Positions 1-5,948 of a stretch of DNA of 8,460 nt are shown piece by piece. The stretch comes from Bacillota bacterium. Its GTDB lineage: Bacteria > Bacillota_C > Negativicutes > Sporomusales > Sporomusaceae. Made by a program: the position numbers and the translations under genes. How positions within the stretch are numbered: position 1 is the first letter of the stretch; each line of letters begins with the position of its first letter. The stretch covers positions 1 through 8,460 of the forward strand of contig JAEZQV010000326.1 in the NCBI GenBank assembly GCA_023441125.1, in the 5' to 3' direction. The notes under the pieces were generated by a model. That model had not been told where the DNA came from and did no database searches. It was given only the letters and a program-made list of their open reading frames with translations.

Positions 1-10
1 GGTGAAGGCA

Positions 11-187
11 ATGACTACTGACGATAAGCCTATTCATAGCCTGTGTGTTGATAAAACCAGCTGCCGCCACGAGGTTATCTTGGATAAGGACGGCAATATG
101 GCCAAAAATAAGGAGCCGGCCGATATACCGACAGCTTACCTAACCAAAGACTCTATTCGCAAGCAATATGAAGAAGGCCGGCAATAG
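11..187 (+). CDS. Small hypothetical protein (58 aa)
   Basis: I do not recognise this protein. The ATG at 11 is preceded by GGTGAAGG (1-8), which could serve as a ribosome binding site. A GTG at 2 in the same frame would add three residues, and the frame stays open to the window edge, so a longer N-terminus cannot be excluded. The product is soluble, polar and charged, with two cysteines (in SLCVDK and SCRHE) and a lysine/glutamate-rich C-terminal half ending in KQYEEGRQ. There is no signal peptide, no membrane segment and no catalytic motif that I know. A hairpin terminator begins 15 bases after the stop, which supports this being the last gene of a transcript entering from the left. The two cysteines and a histidine could bind a metal, but this is weak. 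Confidence 0.6.
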   Translation: MTTDDKPIHSLCVDKTSCRHEVILDKDGNMAKNKEPADIPTAYLTKDSIRKQYEEGRQ

Positions 188-201
188 GCCGGAAAACAAG
201 G

Positions 202-243
202 AAAATCAGCTTACCCCGGAGGATGGGGCAGGCTGATTTTTTT
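202..243 (+). terminator. Rho-independent terminator, possibly bidirectional
   Basis: AAAATCAGC (202-210) pairs perfectly with GCTGATTTT (232-240). An inner CCCC/GGGG stem (214-217 with 225-228) lies beyond a small internal loop, and a run of T reaches 243. It ends the small gene stopping at 187. The T-run overlaps the stop codon of the convergent araC-type gene. Read on the minus strand, the same stem ends in TTTT, so it may also stop that transcript, though less strongly. Confidence 0.85.
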
Positions 244-1126
244 AATCCGGCGGTCTGACTGTCTGGCTGCGGTACTGGGCCGGCGTCAGGCCGTATTTGC
301 GTTTGAAGACCCGGCTGAAATAAGAAAAATTCATAATTCCGACCGACTGGCTGATTTCCTGTACCGTCTGTTTGGTTGAAGCCAGCAGCACGCAGGCTTC
401 CTGCAGCCGGCGGGAAATGAGATAGTCGGTAATAGAGCCCCCGGTTGCCTTTTTAAATAAGTGAGATATATGGAAAGTGGACAGGTGAAGTTCAGCGGCC
501 AGTGCCGCGAGACTGAATTCCCGGCGAAAATTATCATTAAGCCAGCGCATAATAGCCTCGGCATAGTGGACATGGCGGAGTTTGGCCTGACCGTCGGCGG
601 CGGCGGAGTATTTTGGCCAATGGGGTTTTACTAATTGCAGAAACATACCGGTAAATACCGCGAAGTTTTCCAGACTGGCGGCAGTCGGCCCGGACGGCTG
701 CCGGGGCGACAGGGTAAACAAGGCCTCCAGTTCCGCGCTATGCCCGGCTAGCTGGAGTATCTGACCGGTAAGCTGTGTTTCCCACAACTGGCGAAAGAAG
801 TGCTGCAGTGAAACTAAGGGCTGTAAAAAAGGATATACGAGCGCCGGCTCAAACAGAAGCTTGGAACGGATATAACAGCCGCTGGCCGGTTCGGCCTTAA
901 CGCGGTGCAGCTGGAAGGGCTGAAAATACATCAGCGTGCCGGGCCGAAACGGGAATATCTCCTGGTCGATAATGACCAGGCCGGTACCCTGATGTACATA
1001 GATGAATTCCATACCCGGATGAGCATGGTATTTGTCCCATTCCTCATCGGCGGTGGTGCAGTGCCGGGGAATGAGCTGATAGGGGTGTTTGATAAGATCA
1101 AAGTTAAAGTCGTCGGTCGCCAACAT
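242..1126 (-). CDS. AraC/XylS-family transcriptional regulator with N-terminal cupin sensor
   Basis: A cytoplasmic one-component regulator of 294 residues, the usual length for AraC proteins with a sensor domain. Residues about 33-80 form an AraC-type cupin half-barrel (HAHPGMEFIYVHQG, then RPGTLMYFQP and QLHRV), the expected ligand pocket. The C-terminal 100 residues hold the paired helix-turn-helix domain: first HTH about 205-226 (LAALAAELHLSTFHISHLFK), second about 254-276 (TVQEISQSVGI), and the signature FSRVFKRKYGLTPAQYR at 270-286. The ATG start is preceded by AGGAG six bases away on the minus strand. The gene is divergent from a small cupin gene, the classical arrangement for a regulator and its target. 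A promoter with an extended -10 lies at 1179-1206. The ligand cannot be told from sequence; many relatives of this form sense sugars or related compounds. No catalytic function is expected. Confidence 0.93.
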   Translation of the reverse strand: MLATDDFNFDLIKHPYQLIPRHCTTADEEWDKYHAHPGMEFIYVHQGTGLVIIDQEIFPFRPGTLMYFQPFQLHRVKAEPASGCYIRSKLLFEPALVYPFLQPLVSLQHFFRQLWETQLTGQILQLAGHSAELEALFTLSPRQPSGPTAASLENFAVFTGMFLQLVKPHWPKYSAAADGQAKLRHVHYAEAIMRWLNDNFRREFSLAALAAELHLSTFHISHLFKKATGGSITDYLISRRLQEACVLLASTKQTVQEISQSVGIMNFSYFSRVFKRKYGLTPAQYRSQTVRPPD

Positions 1127-1178
1127 GTCTTTCTCCTGCCAATAGCCGCATACTTTCTAACTATAGCAATTCAGTACT

Positions 1179-1206
1179 ATTTTAACACAATTGGTGAGCA
1201 TGACAA
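1179..1206 (-). promoter_or_regulatory. Candidate sigma-A promoter of the araC-type gene
   Basis: Read on the minus strand: -35 TTGTCA (1201-1206), 16-base spacer, -10 TAAAAT (1179-1184). Each hexamer matches the consensus at 5 of 6 positions, and a TG one base upstream of the -10 makes it an extended -10. Transcription would start near 1172, giving a leader of about 45 bases. The -35 overlaps that of the divergent promoter. Confidence 0.65.
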
Positions 1207-1228
1207 AGGGGCCGCTTTTTTCTAAAAT
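1200..1228 (+). promoter_or_regulatory. Candidate sigma-A promoter of the cupin gene
   Basis: -35 ATGACA (1200-1205), 17-base spacer, -10 TAAAAT (1223-1228); each hexamer matches the consensus at 5 of 6 positions. Transcription would start near 1235, just before a hairpin in the leader. The -35 shares five base pairs with the -35 of the divergent araC-type gene, so one polymerase bound here should exclude the other. Confidence 0.6.
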
Positions 1229-1240
1229 GGAATCAAGCCG

Positions 1241-1265
1241 GGGCAGGTTGTAATAAACCCTGCCC
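1241..1265 (+). promoter_or_regulatory. Stem-loop in the leader of the cupin mRNA
   Basis: GGGCAGG (1241-1247) pairs with CCTGCCC (1259-1265) around an 11-base loop. It is followed by AAAAATG and not by a T-run, so it is not a terminator on this strand. It lies within about 6 bases of the predicted transcript start and ends 9 bases before the AGGAGG ribosome binding site (1275-1280). It could stabilise the 5' end of the mRNA, or as DNA it could be a protein binding site. Confidence 0.5.
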
Positions 1266-1288
1266 AAAAATGTTAGGAGGCATGTGGC

Positions 1289-1609
1289 ATGAGTAATACA
1301 ATTTTGCCGTACAAGCAGCTTGATGACAAGACAACCCGCCGGGTATTGAGCTATGGCAAGGAGCTGATGCTGGTGGAATTTGTTTTTCAAAAAGGAGGGA
1401 TCGGCACCCCGCACAGTCATGCGGACCACGAGCAGATCGGCTATGTGGCGCAAGGCAGTTTCGAATTAATGGTTGACGGAGAAAAAAGTATTATTAAACG
1501 CGGCGATACGTATTATGCGCCCAAAAATACGCTGCACGGCGTTGTGGCCCTGGAAGACGATTCTATTTTGATTGACGCCTTTACGCCCATCAGAGCAGAT
1601 TTTCTCTAA
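1289..1609 (+). CDS. Small single-domain cupin protein (KdgF-like)
   Basis: A 106-residue cupin, about the size of the minimal double-stranded beta-helix fold. Motif 1 is seen around PHSHADHEQIGYVAQG, with candidate metal ligands H42, H44, E48 (or H47). Motif 2 is GDTYYAPKNTLHG, with H83 as the fourth ligand. The HSHxxHEQIGYV stretch resembles KdgF-type cupins, which act on unsaturated uronate sugars, but many functionally unassigned cupins look alike, so the reaction is not assigned. The ATG at 1289 has a perfect AGGAGG (1275-1280) eight bases upstream. There is no signal peptide, so the product is cytoplasmic. The gene has its own promoter and leader hairpin and a strong terminator starting 15 bases after the stop, so it is probably monocistronic. 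Its position opposite an AraC-type regulator suggests control by that regulator. Confidence 0.88.
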   Translation: MSNTILPYKQLDDKTTRRVLSYGKELMLVEFVFQKGGIGTPHSHADHEQIGYVAQGSFELMVDGEKSIIKRGDTYYAPKNTLHGVVALEDDSILIDAFTPIRADFL

Positions 1610-1623
1610 GTGACGCTGCCTCC

Positions 1624-1670
1624 AAACGTTGTTTGCCATGGTGACATGGACAAACAGCGTTTTTGTTTTT
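1624..1670 (+). terminator. Strong rho-independent terminator after the cupin gene
   Basis: The left arm AACGTTGTTTG-CCATG (1625-1640) pairs with CATGG-(A)-CAAACAGCGTT (1645-1661), with one bulged A, one G-U pair and a GTGA loop (1641-1644). It is followed by TTTTTGTTTTT ending at 1670. This is among the clearest terminators in the window. It also shows that the in-frame GTG at 1610 is not the start of the carrier gene. Confidence 0.92.
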
Positions 1671-1749
1671 CGCAGAAGGAGAAAGGCGGCTTTGTGCAGA
1701 AAACAACACAATTGCTGCATTACCAGGTTGTGGCAATAAATCGGGAGAT

Positions 1750-1754
1750 GGAGG
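1750..1754 (+). promoter_or_regulatory. Ribosome binding site deciding the carrier start
   Basis: GGAGG stands eight bases before the TTG at 1763. The in-frame ATG at 1748 overlaps this site and is itself directly abutted by GGGAG (1743-1747), leaving no room for normal initiation. This favours the TTG start. Confidence 0.55.
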
Positions 1755-1762
1755 CGATTGTA

Positions 1763-3016
1763 TTGATTTGGTTAGGCGGTCTGATTGTAGTACTTACTTT
1801 TGCCGCAATTATCAAGCGGTATGAAACAAGAATGGTGTTATTTCTGTCCGGTCTTGTCATGGCCCTGCTGTCCGGGAAACCGCTGGTGGCTATTGACGCT
1901 TTCAGCACCGCTATGGTGAATCCCGGCCTGGTCACCGTTATTTGTACTGTTATGGGCTTTGCCTATGTTATGAAACTAACCAAATGTGACGCGCATCTTG
2001 TCCATTTCCTGGCCGGCGGCTTAACCAAATGCCGCCCGATATTGATCCCCGGTACAATTATTATTACCTTTGCCATTAATATCGCTTTACCCAGTGCGGC
2101 CGGTTGCGCCGCCGCCGTTGGCGCTATTATGATTCCGGCCCTGATTGGCGCCGGCGTGCACCCCGCCATTGCCGGCAGCGCCGTACTTGCCGGTACCTGG
2201 GGCAGTACCTTAAGTCCGGGCGCTACCCATAATCCGTTTATCGCCAAGCTGGCCAACACCGATGTCATGACGGTTATTGCCGTACTGACGCCGGCCGACT
2301 TAGCCGCCTTGGCGGTGGTTGTGGTTGTTTTGACAGCGGTGGCCTATATTCGTAAGGAGCATTATATTGAGACCCAACCGGTTACCGCCAGTAATAGCAG
2401 CGATGCTTTTACGGTCAATCTTATCAAGGCTGCTGTGCCGGTCGTCCCGCTGGTATTGCTTGTTTTGGGCAGTAAACAGGTAAATGCCATTCCTGAAGTC
2501 ACTGTGCCGCAGGCCATGATTTTTGGTACTATTCTTGGCTTTTTCGTTACCTGGTTTAATGCCGAGGCTATCTCCAAACAGTTTTTTGCCGGTATGGGCG
2601 ATGCCTTTGGCAGTGTCGTGGGCATTATCGTAGCGGCGGCTGTCTTTAATAAAGGCATGGAATTGATCGGTCTTACCGGGGCGCTGATTGATGCTATGAA
2701 GCACTCGGAAAGCATTGCCAAGCTGGCGGCCACCTTCGGGCCATTCGTTGTGGCCGTTCTTTCGGGTTCGGGTGATGCGGCCACACTGGCTTTCAACGGC
2801 GCCATCACGCCGCACGCCCAGCAGTTTGGTTTCGGCATTATCGAGATGGGACAGCAGGCGCAGGTTGTCGGCGCCCTTGGCCGCTCCATGTCGCCGGTAG
2901 CCGGCGCCGCCATTGTGTGTGCGGGGCTGGCCGGGGTAAACCCGATTGAGCTGACCAAACGCAATGCGCCGGCGATGATTCTGGGCGCGATTGTAACCAT
3001 GGTGGTATTGATGTAA
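1763..3016 (+). CDS. dcuC: DcuC-family C4-dicarboxylate-type carrier
   Basis: An inner-membrane carrier of about 417 residues, slightly shorter than E. coli DcuC (461). Hydrophobic segments run throughout, starting at IWLGGLIVVLTFAAII. Family-like stretches include PSAAGCAAAVGAIMIP, GTWGSTLSPGATHNPF, GMGDAFGSVVGIIVAAAVF, the serine/glycine-rich SGSGDAATLAF, and the end GRSMSPVAGAAIVCAGLAGVNPIELTKRNAPA. The last two correspond to conserved DcuC regions (GSGNAPFYAF and GRTLSPVSGVV). The family takes up or exports fumarate, succinate and related dicarboxylates in anaerobic growth; some members probably carry other carboxylates, so the substrate is an inference. Start: the frame is open from 1610 but a terminator occupies 1624-1670. 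Candidates are TTG 1763 (GGAGG at 8 bases, chosen), ATG 1748 (no usable ribosome site, though its N-terminus aligns in length with E. coli DcuC) and GTG 1694. I see no convincing promoter directly upstream. An M29 aminopeptidase follows after 82 bases. Confidence 0.85.
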   Translation: MIWLGGLIVVLTFAAIIKRYETRMVLFLSGLVMALLSGKPLVAIDAFSTAMVNPGLVTVICTVMGFAYVMKLTKCDAHLVHFLAGGLTKCRPILIPGTIIITFAINIALPSAAGCAAAVGAIMIPALIGAGVHPAIAGSAVLAGTWGSTLSPGATHNPFIAKLANTDVMTVIAVLTPADLAALAVVVVVLTAVAYIRKEHYIETQPVTASNSSDAFTVNLIKAAVPVVPLVLLVLGSKQVNAIPEVTVPQAMIFGTILGFFVTWFNAEAISKQFFAGMGDAFGSVVGIIVAAAVFNKGMELIGLTGALIDAMKHSESIAKLAATFGPFVVAVLSGSGDAATLAFNGAITPHAQQFGFGIIEMGQQAQVVGALGRSMSPVAGAAIVCAGLAGVNPIELTKRNAPAMILGAIVTMVVLM

Positions 3017-3026
3017 AAAGGTATTT

Positions 3027-3055
3027 TTGCCAAAGTATTATAAAGTGAATAGTAT
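3027..3055 (+). promoter_or_regulatory. Candidate promoter of the aminopeptidase gene
   Basis: -35 TTGCCA (3027-3032, 5 of 6 consensus), 17-base spacer, -10 TAGTAT (3050-3055, 4 of 6). It lies in the AT-rich 82-base gap after the carrier gene. No terminator is seen in that gap, so the aminopeptidase may also be read from the carrier transcript. Confidence 0.45.
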
Positions 3056-3098
3056 GTGTTAAGAATAAACTAGATGGGTTGAATAGAAAGGAGTCATT

Positions 3099-4331
3099 AT
3101 GGATAGCAAAGTATTGGAAAAGTACGCCCGGCTGGTTGTTAAAACCGGGGTGAACATCCAAAAAAATCAGACGCTGGTCATTACCTCCCCGCTGGAATGC
3201 GCGCCCTTTGCCCGGGTCATCGCCGAGGCGGCTTATCAGGCCGGCGCGCGGGAAGTAGTTATGAACTGGAAGGATGAATTGTCGTCCAAAATCAAATTTT
3301 TGCATGCTCCGGACGAAGTTTTTGATGAATTTCCCGCATGGCAGAAGGAATTCTATCTTTCCTACTCCAAGAGCGGGGCGGCTTTCGTCAGCATTGCCGC
3401 CTCTGATCCCGAGCTTTTGAAGGAGGTAAATCAGGACCGGGTGGTCAGAGCGCAGAAAGCCAGCAATACCGCCCTGCAGGAGTACCGGGAGCGGACCATG
3501 AGCAACCAGAATGCCTGGAACATTGTATCCATACCTACGGTTGCCTGGGCGAAGAAGGTATTCCCGGACGTACCGGACGATGCGGCGGTAGAAAAGTTAT
3601 GGGCAGCCATCCTGCAGGCCGCCCGGGTTGACACCCCTGATCCGGTAGCTGCCTGGGAAGAGCATAGCCGGGATTTGAAAAAAAGCGGCAAATATATGAA
3701 TGAACATAAATTTAAAATGCTGCATTATAAAAATTCGCTGGGCACCGATCTTAAAGTCGAGCTGCCTGACGGTCACATCTGGCTGGGCGGCCCGGAACAT
3801 ACCACCGGCGGCATTGAGTTTGTCGCCAATATGCCGACCGAAGAAGTCTTCTCCCTGCCTAAGAAAACAGGCGTGAACGGCAAGGTAGTCAGCGCCAAGC
3901 CGCTAAATTACAACGGCACGCTGATTGACAAATTTTCGCTGACCCTTAAAGACGGCCGTATCATCGACTGCCAGGCCGAGCAGGGCTATGAAGTTCTTAA
4001 AAAACTGGTGGAAACCGACGAAGGCTCCCATTATCTTGGCGAGGTAGCGCTTGTGCCGTATAATTCCCCCATTTCCAATTCCAATATCTTGTTTTACAAT
4101 ACCCTGTTTGACGAAAATGCGTCCTGCCACTTTGCTATTGGCAAGGCGTATCCGGTTTGCATTGAAAATGGCGTAACTATGAATAAGGACCAGTTGGCGC
4201 AAGCCGGTGTCAATGACTCCATCGTCCACGTGGATTTCATGATCGGGACAGCCGATCTGGAGATTACCGGCATCACGGCAGCCGGCGAGAGCATCCCGGT
4301 GTTTAAGAACGGTAATTTCGTGTTTAAGTAA
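3099..4331 (+). CDS. M29-family metallo-aminopeptidase (AmpS/AmpT/PepS type)
   Basis: A 410-residue cytoplasmic peptidase removing N-terminal amino acids from peptides, using two divalent metal ions. The length is typical of the family. The N-terminal half has the expected opening (LEKYARLVVKTGVNIQKNQTLVI). The catalytic C-terminal half has all expected ligands: E249 (NMPTEEVF), E315 (SHYLGEVALVP), H344 and Y351 (ASCHFAIGKAYP), and H377 with D379 (IVHVDFMIG). These line up with the ligands of staphylococcal AmpS at a constant offset, as I recall the family. AAAGGAG (3087-3093) stands five bases before the ATG. No signal peptide is present. The gene follows a DcuC-type carrier and ends at a hairpin shared with the convergent helicase gene. 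It may recycle peptides in general or serve the neighbouring carrier; the specificity is not readable from the sequence. Confidence 0.95.
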   Translation: MDSKVLEKYARLVVKTGVNIQKNQTLVITSPLECAPFARVIAEAAYQAGAREVVMNWKDELSSKIKFLHAPDEVFDEFPAWQKEFYLSYSKSGAAFVSIAASDPELLKEVNQDRVVRAQKASNTALQEYRERTMSNQNAWNIVSIPTVAWAKKVFPDVPDDAAVEKLWAAILQAARVDTPDPVAAWEEHSRDLKKSGKYMNEHKFKMLHYKNSLGTDLKVELPDGHIWLGGPEHTTGGIEFVANMPTEEVFSLPKKTGVNGKVVSAKPLNYNGTLIDKFSLTLKDGRIIDCQAEQGYEVLKKLVETDEGSHYLGEVALVPYNSPISNSNILFYNTLFDENASCHFAIGKAYPVCIENGVTMNKDQLAQAGVNDSIVHVDFMIGTADLEITGITAAGESIPVFKNGNFVFK

Positions 4332-4364
4332 TAAAGAAAGTTAGATTTCTTTCAGGACGTAGAA

Positions 4365-4416
4365 CAAGGCGGGTGTGCTTAGCTGCACTCCCGCCTTGCC
4401 TGTTTTGCTATTTTTT
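4365..4416 (+). terminator. Terminator between aminopeptidase and helicase genes
   Basis: CAAGGCGGG (4365-4373) pairs with CCCGCCTTG (4390-4398), and an inner GTGC/GCAC stem follows across a T-T mismatch. Downstream is a T-rich tail, first TGTTTTG (4401-4407) and then TTTTTT (4411-4416), the latter inside the helicase's last codons. It fits termination of the aminopeptidase transcript. Read on the minus strand the stem is followed by only two T, so its use by the helicase gene is less certain. Confidence 0.75.
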
Positions 4417-5823
4417 AAAACCGCTGGTTTTATAGCGGGGTTTGCCAACAGGCAGGCCCTTTTTGCTGTCAGGCGGCTTTCGCCTGTTTCCGCCGTACCG
4501 CGAACGTAAGGGCGCCTCTTCGGTAATCTTGATCGGCGTAGTATCCGGTTCTTTGGTGAGCAGCTTTAATGCGGCCGAAACCAGCATCACGGAATCGGTT
4601 CCCGCCAGCAGTTCTTCGGCCCGGCCGCGGTACTGGTCGAGGTTGCCTTCCTCAATTTGATTGATCAGTTTTTCGACCGCCAGGCGTTGCTGGCCCTCAA
4701 TGGCTTCCGTCAGGGTCGGTACGGGCATGCGCACAATCTTGCGTTTGGTGGTGCGCTCAATAGACCGCAAGTGCTCCAATTCGCGCGGGATAACAAACGT
4801 CATGGCCAGCCCCGTTTGTCCGGCCCGGCCGGTACGGCCAACCCGGTGAACATAACTCTCCGGGTCCTGGGGAATATCGAAATTGTACACATGGGTGACG
4901 CCGCTGACGTCCAGGCCCCGGGCGGCTACGTCGGTGGCTACCAGGATTTCAATGGTGCTCTCGCGGAACTGCCTGATGACAGCATCCCGTTTGGACTGGG
5001 TGAGGTCGCCGTGGATGCCTTCGGCCACATAGCCGCGTTTTTTTAAGGCCTCAGACAGTTCGTCAACCCGGCGCTTGGTTCGGCCGAAGATAATGGCCAG
5101 TTCCGGCGACTGAATATCCAGGAGGCGGCAGAGTACATCAAATTTCTGCCTGTCCTGCAGTTCCATATAGTGCTGCTCAATCAGCGGCACGGTGACTTCC
5201 TTGGACTTGATACTGATAAGGGCCGGATTCTTCAGGAACCGCTGCGCCAGGTTCTGAATCTGCCGGGGCATCGTGGCGGAAAAGAGCAGCGTCTGCCTGG
5301 ATTCCGGCATCGTGCCGAGGATTTTTTCGATATCCTCGATAAAGCCCATGTTGAGCATTTCGTCGGCTTCATCCAGAACCACCATTTTAATGTCAGTAAG
5401 CTTGATGGTGCGGCGTTCCATGTGATCCATCAACCGGCCGGGTGTAGCCACGATGATCTGCGGCCTTCGCTGTAAGGCCTTGATTTGGCGATAAATGTCC
5501 TGGCCGCCGTAGATGGGCAGGGTGCGGCTGGTGGAGAATTGTCCCAGTTTATTCATTTCTTCGGCTACCTGAATCGCCAGCTCACGGGTGGGCGTCAGGA
5601 TAACTCCCTGAATGGCGCCCGTATCGGTCTTAATATTTTCCAGTAAGGGGATGCCGAAGGCGGCTGTCTTGCCTGTACCGGTCTGAGCCTGCCCGACTAA
5701 ATCCTTGCCGGCCAGCAAAATGGGAATAGCCTGTTCCTGAATCGGGGTCGGCTCTTCAAAGCCCATATCGCTAAGAGCGCGAATTATTATGTCGCTAATT
5801 CCCAGCTCCTTGAATTTTTCCAA
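4408..5823 (-). CDS. cshA: DEAD-box ATP-dependent RNA helicase, CshA type
   Basis: An RNA helicase of 471 residues that unwinds structured RNA with ATP; Firmicute CshA acts in mRNA decay, ribosome assembly and cold adaptation. All motifs are present: Q motif (F4, PTPIQ 25-29), I AQTGTGKT (46-53), Ia PTRELA (78-83), GG (106-107), Ib TPGR (127-130), II DEAD (151-154), III SAT (182-184), IV IIFGRTK (244-250), [12 protein letters not shown] (296-306), [10 protein letters not shown] (326-333). Long stretches match B. subtilis CshA from memory, such as [11 protein letters not shown] and VTHVYNFD, and so does the post-helicase region ending [16 protein letters not shown]. The tail after about 440 is short, basic and lysine/proline-rich; the long glycine/arginine/serine tail of B. 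subtilis CshA (494 aa) is absent. The start is a TTG with AAGGAGG (5834-5840) ten bases upstream; no ATG lies nearby in frame. It is divergent from the GNAT-HD gene across 125 bases. Confidence 0.96.
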   Translation of the reverse strand: MEKFKELGISDIIIRALSDMGFEEPTPIQEQAIPILLAGKDLVGQAQTGTGKTAAFGIPLLENIKTDTGAIQGVILTPTRELAIQVAEEMNKLGQFSTSRTLPIYGGQDIYRQIKALQRRPQIIVATPGRLMDHMERRTIKLTDIKMVVLDEADEMLNMGFIEDIEKILGTMPESRQTLLFSATMPRQIQNLAQRFLKNPALISIKSKEVTVPLIEQHYMELQDRQKFDVLCRLLDIQSPELAIIFGRTKRRVDELSEALKKRGYVAEGIHGDLTQSKRDAVIRQFRESTIEILVATDVAARGLDVSGVTHVYNFDIPQDPESYVHRVGRTGRAGQTGLAMTFVIPRELEHLRSIERTTKRKIVRMPVPTLTEAIEGQQRLAVEKLINQIEEGNLDQYRGRAEELLAGTDSVMLVSAALKLLTKEPDTTPIKITEEAPLRSRYGGNRRKPPDSKKGLPVGKPRYKTSGFKK

Positions 5824-5833
5824 ATTGATATGT

Positions 5834-5840
5834 CCTCCTT
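5834..5840 (-). promoter_or_regulatory. Ribosome binding site of the helicase TTG start
   Basis: On the minus strand a perfect AAGGAGG precedes the TTG start by 10 bases, slightly longer than ideal. It supports the TTG at 5821-5823 as the start codon. The leader just upstream is AT-rich (5849-5870). I do not see a convincing -10/-35 pair for this gene in the 125-base gap, although a TTGCCA (minus strand, 5879-5884) could be a -35. Confidence 0.6.
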
Positions 5841-5889
5841 TACCTTGCGGTATGTTTTTTATTAATTAGTATCGTCAGTTGGCAACAGG

Positions 5890-5918
5890 TTGTATACGTC
5901 GGGTGGCAATGCTACAAT
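5890..5918 (+). promoter_or_regulatory. Candidate extended -10 promoter of the GNAT-HD gene
   Basis: -10 TACAAT (5913-5918, 5 of 6) is preceded by TG at 5910-5911, making an extended -10 element. The -35 TTGTAT (5890-5895) is weak, with a 17-base spacer. Transcription would start near 5925, giving a short leader of about 24 bases that contains GGAG (5935-5938). Confidence 0.55.
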
Positions 5919-5948
5919 GAGAGACAGAAGGGATGGAGAGCTTATATT

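Noticed and set aside
1157..1453. Minus-strand 98-residue frame across the cupin start
   Set aside because: It overlaps the cupin gene and the divergent promoter region and has no supporting motif or start signal.
1732..1747. TGGCA sites (also near 5904, 6447 and 7021) as sigma-54 promoters
   Set aside because: None has the TTGC element at the correct -12 distance.
1743..1765. Shared pattern of a GGAG-type site abutting an ATG with a TTG 15 bases downstream, seen here and at 7048-7070
   Set aside because: Only two cases, with different surrounding sequence; most likely coincidence and not a translational control device.
2362..3033. Minus-strand 223-residue open frame opposite the carrier gene
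   Set aside because: It is antisense to a gene with clear family motifs, has no ribosome site or recognisable domain, and is low-complexity in alanine/proline/threonine, as expected of a shadow frame.
2838..3305. Minus-strand 155-residue open frame spanning the carrier end and the aminopeptidase start
   Set aside because: It overlaps two well-supported genes and their intergenic promoter region, and the product shows no family resemblance.
4333..4352. AAAGAAA/TTTCTTT pairing just after the aminopeptidase stop
   Set aside because: It is a weak AT-only stem without a following T-run; the GC-rich hairpin at 4365-4398 is the far better terminator.
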